A stretch of DNA of 8,717 nucleotides from NCBI GenBank assembly GCA_965603365.1, contig CBFDCR010000124.1:1-8717 (forward strand). The letters run 5' to 3'. Under the pieces are notes generated by a model, which saw only the letters and a list, made by a program, of their open reading frames with translations, was not told the origin of the DNA and ran no database searches. Source of the stretch: JAHELQ01 sp965603365. GTDB taxonomy: Bacteria; Acidobacteriota; Aminicenantia; UBA2199. Shown here piece by piece: positions 1 to 5,432 of this stretch. The position numbers and the translations under genes are program-made. Each line of letters opens with the position of its first letter. Position 1 is the first letter of the stretch.

Positions 1-1458
1 CCAGCCGTAGACACCGGTGATGCCGTGTTTACCATTGCCGAGTACCGTACCGTTACGGTGACGGCTCCCAACGGCGGCGAAAACTGGGAGGGCAACACCA
101 ACCATAATATCACCTGGACCAGTACCGGAGATGTTCCCAATGTCATGATTGAGTACTCTACCGACAGCGGCGGGATGTGGAATACGGTGACCGCCTCGAC
201 TGTCAATACCGGCACCTATAATTGGACTGTCCCCAATACGCCGTCAGCCGGTTGTCTGGTGAGGATCAGTGATACGGCAGGTCCAGCCGTAGACACAAGT
301 GATGCCGTGTTTACCATTGCCGAGTACCGTACCGTTACTGTGACGGCTCCCAACGGCGGCGAAAACTGGGAGGGTAACACCAATCATAATATCACCTGGG
401 CCAGTACCGGAGATGTTCCCAACGTTATGATCGAATACTCTACCGACAGCGGTGGGACGTGGAATACTGTGATTGCCTCGACAGCCAACAGCGGCTCTTA
501 TAATTGGACTGTCCCCAATACGCCGTCTAGCGATTGCCTGGTGCGGATCAGCGATACGGCCGGGCCAGCCGTAGACACCGGTGATGCCGTGTTTACCATT
601 GCCGAGTACCGTACCGTTAGTGTGACGGCTCCCAACGGTGGTGAGAGGTGGTTCATTGATTCCACCTATGCCATCACCTGGACCCATACCGGCGATATTG
701 CCAACGTCATGATCGAATATTCCGACAATAATGGCGGTACCTGGAACACCATCACCGCCTCTACCGGCACCAGCGGCAGTTACGACTGGACCATACCCAA
801 TACCCCTTCCTCCAATTGCCTGGTGAGAGTTAGCGACACCGCCGGGCCCGCCTTTGATGTAAGTGACGCGGTGTTTACCATCGATCCCTATCCCACCATT
901 ACCGTCAGTGTTCCCAACGGCGGCGAAACCTGGGATGCCGAAACCAGTCAGACCATTACCTGGTCCCATACCGGCACAGTGACCTTTGTCAATATCGACT
1001 ATTCCAGCAACGGCGGCGCCTCGTGGCTGCCCATTGCTGCCGGAACGGCCAATACCGGCAGTTGCGACTGGCTCTTACCCGCGCTGGATTCCGACAACTG
1101 CCTGGTGCGGGTAAGTGATACCGAAACAGCCGCTTCCGATATAAGTAACGGGACATTCGCCATCTGGCAGCAGCCCTCGATAACAGTGACCGTGCCCAAT
1201 GGCGGCGAAATCTGGCCGATGTACTCGACACAAAACATTACCTGGACCAGCACCGGGAATATCGCCAATGTGAAGATTGAATATTACGATGGGAAAAAAT
1301 GGAGAAACGTTACTTATTCCACCGCCAATGACGGTGTGTACCAATGGACAATACCATGGGTGAATAAGACCAAGACCAATTGCCTGGTGCGCATCACCGC
1401 TACCGATGACAGCGCCACCGATACCAGCGATGCCTATTTCACCATTCTGAACCAATAA
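1..1458 (+). CDS. Secreted protein of tandem Ser-Thr-rich/Kre9-like beta-sandwich repeats (5' partial)
   Basis: The frame is open from base 1, so the start lies upstream and only the C-terminal 485 residues plus stop are visible. The product is five consecutive repeats of 94 residues. Each opens with PNGGExW, continues with ITWxxTG and VxIEYS...GGxWxxI, then YxWxxP, CLVRxSD and finally a D-x-S-D-A-x-F-T-I strand. This pattern matches the Ser-Thr-rich GPI-anchored/Kre9-type domain (Pfam PF10342 as I recall it), an Ig-like beta-sandwich found in bacterial extracellular and cell-surface proteins. Residues are rich in Thr, Ser, Asn and Gly, and each unit has a single Cys. The last unit ends in TILNQ, with no LPXTG, membrane segment or other sorting signal, so the repeats probably form the free C-terminal stalk of an exported protein whose functional domain is upstream. 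No catalytic motif is visible. The family call is fairly sure; the biological role is unknown. Confidence 0.85.
   Translation, partial: PAVDTGDAVFTIAEYRTVTVTAPNGGENWEGNTNHNITWTSTGDVPNVMIEYSTDSGGMWNTVTASTVNTGTYNWTVPNTPSAGCLVRISDTAGPAVDTSDAVFTIAEYRTVTVTAPNGGENWEGNTNHNITWASTGDVPNVMIEYSTDSGGTWNTVIASTANSGSYNWTVPNTPSSDCLVRISDTAGPAVDTGDAVFTIAEYRTVSVTAPNGGERWFIDSTYAITWTHTGDIANVMIEYSDNNGGTWNTITASTGTSGSYDWTIPNTPSSNCLVRVSDTAGPAFDVSDAVFTIDPYPTITVSVPNGGETWDAETSQTITWSHTGTVTFVNIDYSSNGGASWLPIAAGTANTGSCDWLLPALDSDNCLVRVSDTETAASDISNGTFAIWQQPSITVTVPNGGEIWPMYSTQNITWTSTGNIANVKIEYYDGKKWRNVTYSTANDGVYQWTIPWVNKTKTNCLVRITATDDSATDTSDAYFTILNQ
52..1455 (+). repeat. Five tandem 282-bp coding repeats
   Basis: The PNGG proline codon recurs at 67, 349, 631, 913 and 1195, an exact 282-bp (94-codon) period with no indels until the last unit. 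Units run approximately 52-333, 334-615, 616-897, 898-1179 and 1180-1455. Counting by hand, units 1 and 2 differ at about 30 of 282 bases. The junction block beginning GATGCCGTG is the same at 19, 301 and 583. Units 4 and 5 are much more diverged. This indicates recent duplication or gene conversion at the N-terminal side of the visible array. Confidence 0.9.
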
Positions 1459-1473
1459 ACCGTAATAATCATT

Positions 1474-1501
1474 TGCAGGGGCGCCATTTGACGCCCCTGC
1501 A
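1474..1501. terminator. Perfect hairpin between convergent genes
   Basis: Arms 1474-1483 (TGCAGGGGCG) and 1492-1501 are perfect reverse complements over 10 bp, with an 8-nt loop. It lies 15 nt after the stop of the repeat protein and 37 nt beyond the stop of the convergent transporter, a natural place for a shared terminator. There is no clean T-run on either side, so it may instead be a dispersed palindromic element or an RNA-stabilising hairpin. Confidence 0.5.
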
Positions 1502-1538
1502 GATATATCGATAATCAAATGGGAGAGAGCCTGTAGAA

Positions 1539-2441
1539 TTATCCCTTTTCGGTGAGATATACACCGAAGATGACGGTGGCCGAGCCGATCAGGAGGTTGA
1601 GGCCGATGGCTTCACCCAGGACGAGACCGGCAATCACATAGGTCATGGGTGGGATGGTATATAGATAGACCCCCACCTTCTGGGATTCGCTGCGCTCTAA
1701 GGCGAAGAAGTAGAGCAGGGTGGCCAAAAAGGAACAGGTGATGCCCAAAAAAGCGATGGCAGCCCAGGCTTGAGGGGTGATGGCTGTCAGGGAGAAAGAT
1801 TGCTGCTGTATCTCCATAAATCCTAAAGGGATCATGTATAAGGCTCCCATAAAGGTGACGATACCCGTTAAATCAAGCACCGACATCTGCCGGGTCATAC
1901 TCTTGCCCAATACCGTAAAAATACCCCACATCACAATACTGGCCAATACCAGTAGGTCGCCCAACAGGTGTCCCTTCAAGTCAAACGCCACCAATGGTTC
2001 GATGCCCATCACAATGAGGACACCGATCAAGGCCAGACCGATGCCAAAAGACTTCTTAACGGTAATTTTCTCCCCCAGAAACAGGGCGGCGATAATGGCG
2101 ATGGATATGGGGCCGGTAACCGCGTACAGGGAGGCATTGGAGGCAGTGGTGAACTGCATGCCAATCGTCTGGATGCTGTAATGGAGGCCGGTGCCGAACA
2201 GGCTCAACAGGAAGAGCCGGGACAGCCGGGAAAGACCCCCGATTTTAACCCTTTTTCTGCGGGCCAAAAACCACAGCAGGAAACACAGGGCCGAGATCAG
2301 CATCCGCAGCATGACTAAGGTCAGGGGAGGTACGGAATCCAGAGCTACTTTGGTGGCGATAAATGAGGCTGCCCAGAACAGGCAGGCCAACACCAGGGCA
2401 ATTTTGGCTGATAGAGGTACCAAAGGTTGTTTTTTGACCAA
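1539..2441 (-). CDS. EamA/DMT-family transporter
   Basis: A 300-residue, very hydrophobic protein of the drug/metabolite transporter superfamily, expected to have ten inner-membrane helices as two EamA repeats (about residues 12-145 and 157-296). The first repeat shows the characteristic W-A-A-S-F-I-A-T-K-V start (W23), V-P-P-L, an M-L-R-M segment and LGEK at 122-125; the second ends with LGEAI at 275-279. Length is normal for the family. These carriers export or import amino acids, metabolites or drugs, and the substrate cannot be read from sequence. The start is TTG at 2441: an in-frame stop lies two codons upstream and the first helix begins near residue 13, so no much later start is possible. 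No Shine-Dalgarno site precedes it, and a promoter -10 ends only 5 nt upstream, so translation may be leaderless. It converges with the repeat protein and diverges from the thioredoxin gene. Confidence 0.88.
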   Translation of the reverse strand: MVKKQPLVPLSAKIALVLACLFWAASFIATKVALDSVPPLTLVMLRMLISALCFLLWFLARRKRVKIGGLSRLSRLFLLSLFGTGLHYSIQTIGMQFTTASNASLYAVTGPISIAIIAALFLGEKITVKKSFGIGLALIGVLIVMGIEPLVAFDLKGHLLGDLLVLASIVMWGIFTVLGKSMTRQMSVLDLTGIVTFMGALYMIPLGFMEIQQQSFSLTAITPQAWAAIAFLGITCSFLATLLYFFALERSESQKVGVYLYTIPPMTYVIAGLVLGEAIGLNLLIGSATVIFGVYLTEKG

Positions 2442-2446
2442 GATCT

Positions 2447-2475
2447 ATTTTATAAGAAAAACAGATGTATTTCAA
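2447..2475 (-). promoter_or_regulatory. Sigma-A-like promoter for the EamA gene
   Basis: On the minus strand TTGAAA (2475-2470) is followed after 17 nt by TAAAAT (2452-2447), each 5/6 to consensus. Transcription would begin at or within the TTG start codon at 2441, implying a leaderless mRNA or a wrong start call. Confidence 0.45.
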
Positions 2476-2506
2476 TAGGAAAATGAGATATAATAATCAG
2501 ATGAGG
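2466..2506 (+). promoter_or_regulatory. Probable -10 and ribosome binding site of the TlpA-like gene
   Basis: A perfect TATAAT lies at 2489-2494, but the -35 position (about 2466-2471) is poor. GAGG at 2503-2506 is 6 nt before ATG 2513, a good Shine-Dalgarno spacing. If this -10 is used the leader is only about a dozen bases, so the promoter call is weaker than the RBS call. Confidence 0.35.
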
Positions 2507-2512
2507 TAAAGA

Positions 2513-3514
2513 ATGAGAAAAACATTTTTGTTTTGGACTATTGTTTTGATGGCCGTGTTTTTACTTCATGACTGTTCCGGTAATGGCCAGGCAGATTTGC
2601 CAACAGCCATGGAAAAAAGGGAAACAGGGGCCCTCCTGTCCACCGATGAAACAGTCCGGCAGCAGGCGACAAAGGATTTGATTTCTGTTTATCTGGAACA
2701 GAAGAAGTTGACCGATGCCCTACAGGTTATTCGGGATGTTCAGAAGGAGTGGGCCGATCAGTTGGCGCCCTTTGCTGCCCAGTTTTTGCAGGTGGGCACC
2801 AGGCTGCGAAACAGCGATCTCTCCACCTCGTTAGAGCTGATCGATACCGGTTTGCAATACACCATTAAACCTGAAGACTATAAGAGTCTATACAGGGCCA
2901 TTCATATTAAATTTGTGGATGGGGGAATGACTCATGGCCAATTGGCCCGGTTCTTACAGGAAATGCAGGAACAATACGGTACGGATGAACGCCTTGCCGC
3001 TCAAATTGCCCAAAAGCGGAAGTTTCTGGATTTCCTGGGTAAAGATGCGCCGGAGATTACCGCTGAAGGCACCTGGGTGAATGTGGCGCAGCCGCTCTCT
3101 CTAAAAGGGTTAAGGGGAAAATACATTTTGCTCGACTTTTTTGCCCCCTGGTGTCCCGATTGTCGGAGAAGCCTGCCGGGTTATCTGGAACTGGCCGATA
3201 AATTAAAAGGCAAGCTGGCTGCCGTAATGATCACCCGTCTTTACGGTTTTTATGCGGATGAGACAACCAAACCCCTCCGGGATATAAAGCCGGTTGAAGA
3301 GAAGAAATACCTCCAGGATTATATCCAGCGAAAAAACATTACCATACCGGTATTCGTTGGTGTGAACGAAGAGGTATACCAGACCTTTGCCGCGTCCGCC
3401 ATTCCCCATTATGTATTGATCTCCCCGGAAGGTAGGGTGGAGCAGCTCTGCATGGAGCAGGTCCACGATTTCTTCAATAGAGTGGAAGAGATCGTCAATT
3501 CCGCTAAAAAATAA
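2513..3514 (+). CDS. TlpA-like thioredoxin-fold protein, exported or membrane-anchored
   Basis: A 333-residue protein. Residues 1-20 form a signal sequence or anchor (R2, K3, then a hydrophobic run) ending in L-L-H-D-C, with Cys21 in lipoprotein position but an unusual -1 Asp for a lipobox. Residues 25-175 are charged and mostly helical, resembling tetratricopeptide-like or coiled helices; no named domain was recognised there. From about 178 a thioredoxin-fold domain of the TlpA/ResA/AhpC-TSA group begins: K-D-A-P-E-I, L-K-G-L-R-G-K-Y-I-L-L-D-F-F-A-P-W-C, the redox motif W213-C214-P-D-C217, and the conserved cis-proline P298 in A-I-P-H-Y-V-L-I. Such proteins reduce or oxidise disulfides outside the cytoplasm, for example in cytochrome c maturation or oxidative stress defence. 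The partner is not evident: no ccd or cytochrome gene is nearby. The start is supported by GAGG 6 nt upstream. Confidence 0.85.
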   Translation: MRKTFLFWTIVLMAVFLLHDCSGNGQADLPTAMEKRETGALLSTDETVRQQATKDLISVYLEQKKLTDALQVIRDVQKEWADQLAPFAAQFLQVGTRLRNSDLSTSLELIDTGLQYTIKPEDYKSLYRAIHIKFVDGGMTHGQLARFLQEMQEQYGTDERLAAQIAQKRKFLDFLGKDAPEITAEGTWVNVAQPLSLKGLRGKYILLDFFAPWCPDCRRSLPGYLELADKLKGKLAAVMITRLYGFYADETTKPLRDIKPVEEKKYLQDYIQRKNITIPVFVGVNEEVYQTFAASAIPHYVLISPEGRVEQLCMEQVHDFFNRVEEIVNSAKK

Positions 3515-3557
3515 AATTCTAAAATTCTAAATGGTACTTTTCTTTTTTTACAATTTG

Positions 3558-3566
3558 TGGTAGAAT
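3558..3566 (+). promoter_or_regulatory. Extended -10 promoter upstream of the GIY-YIG-like gene
   Basis: TGG-TAGAAT at 3558-3566 fits an extended -10 element (TGnTATAAT with one mismatch). The region 17 nt upstream is T-rich and gives no good -35, as is common for extended -10 promoters. Predicted start is near 3573, giving a leader of about 90 nt. Confidence 0.4.
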
Positions 3567-3572
3567 GATACA

Positions 3573-3663
3573 TTCCTGCTCGTAAGAGTCGGAGGTTAAA
3601 AACCCGGCTGCCTGGCCAGGTGTGAAACCAAGTTAACTCGAAATAAATAAATAGGAGTAAAAA
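3573..3663 (+). other. Possible structured 5' leader
   Basis: Between the predicted promoter and the gene at 3664 there are nested complementary segments: GAGT 3586-3589 with ACTC 3636-3639, GGTT 3594-3597 with AACC 3626-3629, and the central palindrome CCTGGCCAGG 3611-3620. Stems are short and I do not recognise a known riboswitch consensus. A Shine-Dalgarno AGGAG at 3653-3657 sits 6 nt before the start codon. Confidence 0.25.
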
Positions 3664-4074
3664 ATGAATCCAACATTTGACGAGAATGTCGTTAAAATGG
3701 AAGTGTTCCACCGAGATTATAATCTCGATAAGAAGGACAATCTGAACGAACTTCCCGAAGATCCTGCGGTTTTCGGAATATTTGCCATTATTCACGAGAC
3801 TCCGATCCATTCCAGGTACGTCGGTTCTACAGATAATCTCCGTAAAGCAGTCAAGGACGTGTTTGAAAACCCCAACAGTGAAGGTTTAAAAAAGTTCATG
3901 CAGGGCCCGTGGATTCAAATGCTGTGTTATGAACTGATGCCCGACTCAAAGGAAGAAGATCGTAAGAAAAAAGAGGAAGACTGGGCCAAACGGTATGAAC
4001 CACAGATAACGGATGAGGGTGAGTATCCTGAGTACCGATATGTCTGGCCCGGTGATTCGGACAAAAAAGATTAA
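3664..4074 (+). CDS. Small GIY-YIG-fold-like protein lacking the catalytic arginine
   Basis: A 136-residue soluble, charged protein with no signal peptide. Residues 36-114 follow the order of a GIY-YIG nuclease domain: G-I-F (38-40) for GIY, R-Y-V-G-S-T (51-56) for YIG, D-N-L-R-K-A-V (57-63) where UvrC-type proteins have N-L-R-K-R-V, and K-E-E-D-W-A-K-R-Y-E-P-Q (103-114) resembling the UvrC segment holding the metal-binding Glu and the Y-x-P turn; E104 is the likely equivalent. Ala62 stands at the catalytic Arg position and the first Tyr is Phe40, so nuclease activity is doubtful. It could be a nucleic-acid-binding derivative or have another job. The call rests on motif order alone and is moderate. 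The start is supported by AGGAG 6 nt upstream. The gene appears monocistronic, 149 bp after the thioredoxin gene. Confidence 0.6.
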   Translation: MNPTFDENVVKMEVFHRDYNLDKKDNLNELPEDPAVFGIFAIIHETPIHSRYVGSTDNLRKAVKDVFENPNSEGLKKFMQGPWIQMLCYELMPDSKEEDRKKKEEDWAKRYEPQITDEGEYPEYRYVWPGDSDKKD

Positions 4075-4122
4075 TTAATTTAAATATTCCAGATAGTTTA
4101 GAGAGAAGAACTTTTGGAAGGA

Positions 4123-4236
4123 ATGCCTAAAATTTTTAGATATGGAGCTTTCAGGTTTCTTTTGTTGATCAGGATTAAGGGAGGTGTAGAGATGAGGGAA
4201 TCGATTAATCCCGATTTAGCATATGATTTTCTGTAA
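4123..4236 (+). pseudogene. 37-codon ORF resembling the start of a DUF4160 gene, probable remnant
   Basis: The ORF begins M-P-K-I-F-R-Y-G-A-F-R-F, which resembles the conserved start of DUF4160 proteins (M-P-T-V-L-R-x-G-x-Y-R-F-F-F as I recall it). After about 12 residues similarity is lost and the ORF stops at 4236, whereas the family is usually about 80-90 residues. GGAAGG lies at 4116-4121, unusually close to the ATG. A second in-frame ATG at 4192 has a strong GGGAGG site at 4180-4185 and would encode only 14 residues. The ORF overlaps the 3' end of the minus-strand dehydratase by 21 bp. I read this as a deleted gene, possibly from a toxin-antitoxin-like pair, but a genuine micropeptide is not excluded. 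Confidence 0.3.
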
Positions 4237-5196
4237 TGTCTCATAATGAATCCGGCTGCCGCTCAGGACAAGGACAACATTTTTTCCCCGGTACCGTTCT
4301 TTGATTTTAAGAAATGAGGCCAGCGATAGGGCCGCCGCCCCCTCCACCATCATGTTGAAGCGCCGGATTACCAACCTGATGGCCTTTTCGATCTCCTCTT
4401 CCGAAACCAGCACAAATTCGTCCAGCCAATCTCGGCACAAGGTAAAAGTCAGCGCCCCCGCCTCGATTCTCCCGGCCGTTCCGTCGGCTAAAGTGGGACC
4501 CGATTCCATATCGACGATCTGACCCGCTTTTATGGATTCAACCATCACCGGCGATTGCTCCGGCTGACAGCCGATGACCTCGATATGACGATCCACGGAC
4601 TTTAAATAGCCGGCAATGCCGGCTGCCAGCCCGCCGCCGCCAACAGGGACAAAAACCGCGTCGATTTTATCAAGCTGCCGCCTTAATTCGACCCCGATGG
4701 TGCCCTGGCCGCCGATAATCTCGGGGTCGTTATAGGGGGAGATATACAACTGGCCGTTATCTCTGGCTTTTTGCCGGGCAAACGCCTCGGTGATACCGGT
4801 ATCGTCTCCGTAAAAGGCCAGATCCGCCTTGTACATATTGAGGATATCCAGTTTGGCCCTGGAGATGTTTTCCGGAACGATTATCTTGCCCTTTAAACCC
4901 AATTTTCTAAGGGCATAGGTAACGGCAATGCCGTGATTGCCGGTAGAGGCGGTAATAATGCCCCTCTCTTTCTCTTCATCTGTCAGTTGCAGCAGCCGGT
5001 TGAACGCGCCCCGCAGTTTAAAAGAACCGGTCAACTGGGTGTTTTCGAGTTTTAAGTAAACGCTGCACTTTCCCGGATCGCTGAGAAAACAGGCATGTTC
5101 CGCCGGGGTCTCCCTGACATATCCCCTGATACGTTTATCTGCCTCCAGAGCTTCTCTCAATACATCTGCCGCTGTCAAAGTATTGTCTTTCGTCAT
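4216..5196 (-). CDS. PLP-dependent threonine/serine dehydratase-like ammonia-lyase (fold type II)
   Basis: A 326-residue cytoplasmic enzyme of the threonine dehydratase/serine racemase/EutB group. It would remove water and ammonia from a beta-hydroxy amino acid to give a 2-oxo acid. Visible motifs: L-E-N-T-Q-L-T-G-S-F-K-L-R-G-A with Schiff-base Lys60, A-S-T-G-N-H-G (83-89) around the substrate carboxylate, the phosphate-binding glycine loop V-G-G-G-G-L (185-190), and the C-terminal L-S-G-S-R-I (311-316). The last is odd, since most relatives have SGGN or SGRN there. No ACT regulatory domain follows, which argues for a catabolic rather than an isoleucine-biosynthetic, feedback-regulated form. 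The start ATG at 5196 has GGAG (5206-5203) 6 nt upstream. It is divergent from a D-threonine aldolase-like gene, as in beta-hydroxy amino acid pathways. Exact substrate (Thr, Ser, hydroxyaspartate, hydroxyectoine-derived) is unresolved. Confidence 0.85.
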   Translation of the reverse strand: MTKDNTLTAADVLREALEADKRIRGYVRETPAEHACFLSDPGKCSVYLKLENTQLTGSFKLRGAFNRLLQLTDEEKERGIITASTGNHGIAVTYALRKLGLKGKIIVPENISRAKLDILNMYKADLAFYGDDTGITEAFARQKARDNGQLYISPYNDPEIIGGQGTIGVELRRQLDKIDAVFVPVGGGGLAAGIAGYLKSVDRHIEVIGCQPEQSPVMVESIKAGQIVDMESGPTLADGTAGRIEAGALTFTLCRDWLDEFVLVSEEEIEKAIRLVIRRFNMMVEGAAALSLASFLKIKERYRGKNVVLVLSGSRIHYETLQKIIC

Positions 5197-5234
5197 GCCT
5201 AACTCCGTGACTTCGGTGCCTCTAAACTCTGGAT

Positions 5235-5263
5235 ATTATACAGGATACCACCGGCATTGACAA
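5235..5263 (-). promoter_or_regulatory. Strong sigma-A-like promoter for the dehydratase
   Basis: On the minus strand TTGTCA (5263-5258, 5/6) is followed after 17 nt by a perfect TATAAT (5240-5235). Predicted start near 5228 leaves a leader of about 30 nt containing the GGAG site. Confidence 0.65.
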
Positions 5264-5348
5264 AGATAAAATTTTGTTCGCTTCGCTCACGATCAGGAAT
5301 ATAAGGATATAATTTTTTATCACCTTTTTGTTTATCTTTTGTTGCCGA

Positions 5349-5377
5349 TTGATTTGTTAAAGACAATGATTTAAAAT
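5349..5377 (+). promoter_or_regulatory. Sigma-A-like promoter for the D-threonine aldolase-like gene
   Basis: TTGATT (5349-5354, 4/6) and TAAAAT (5372-5377, 5/6) are 17 nt apart. Predicted start is near 5384, leaving a leader of about 50 nt before ATG 5433. The -10 lies inside the palindrome at 5363-5382. Confidence 0.45.
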
Positions 5378-5382
5378 ATTGT
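5363..5382. promoter_or_regulatory. Operator-like 20-bp palindrome over the -10 box
   Basis: The sequence has the form ACAAT-N2-TTTAAA-N2-ATTGT, symmetric at 16 of 20 positions, and covers the -10 of the plus-strand promoter. Its size and place fit a dimeric repressor site. No regulator gene is adjacent to name the family. Confidence 0.35.
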
Positions 5383-5432
5383 TTATTTAACAGTCTATCT
5401 GTGATACAAATGAGGAGGCATCGGCACAAGAC

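Noticed and set aside
244..1518. Long minus-strand open frames opposite the repeat protein
   Set aside because: They are Gly/His/Arg-rich mirror frames that repeat with the same 94-codon period as the sense gene, which shows they are by-products of its codon use.
1777..2478. Plus-strand frames inside the EamA gene
   Set aside because: They lie antisense to a clearly recognisable membrane transporter and show no domain features.
3515..3550. Intrinsic terminator after the TlpA-like gene
   Set aside because: There is a T-rich stretch and a short direct repeat of AAAATTCT, but no GC-containing stem.
3573..3663. Cyclic-di-GMP (GEMM) riboswitch in the leader or its complement
   Set aside because: The complement contains a GCAGCCGGGTT-like piece, but the conserved upstream core of that class is absent on both strands.
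4196..4212. Hairpin GGGA...TCCC as terminator of the dehydratase
   Set aside because: Only four base pairs before a mismatch, and no T-run follows on the minus strand.
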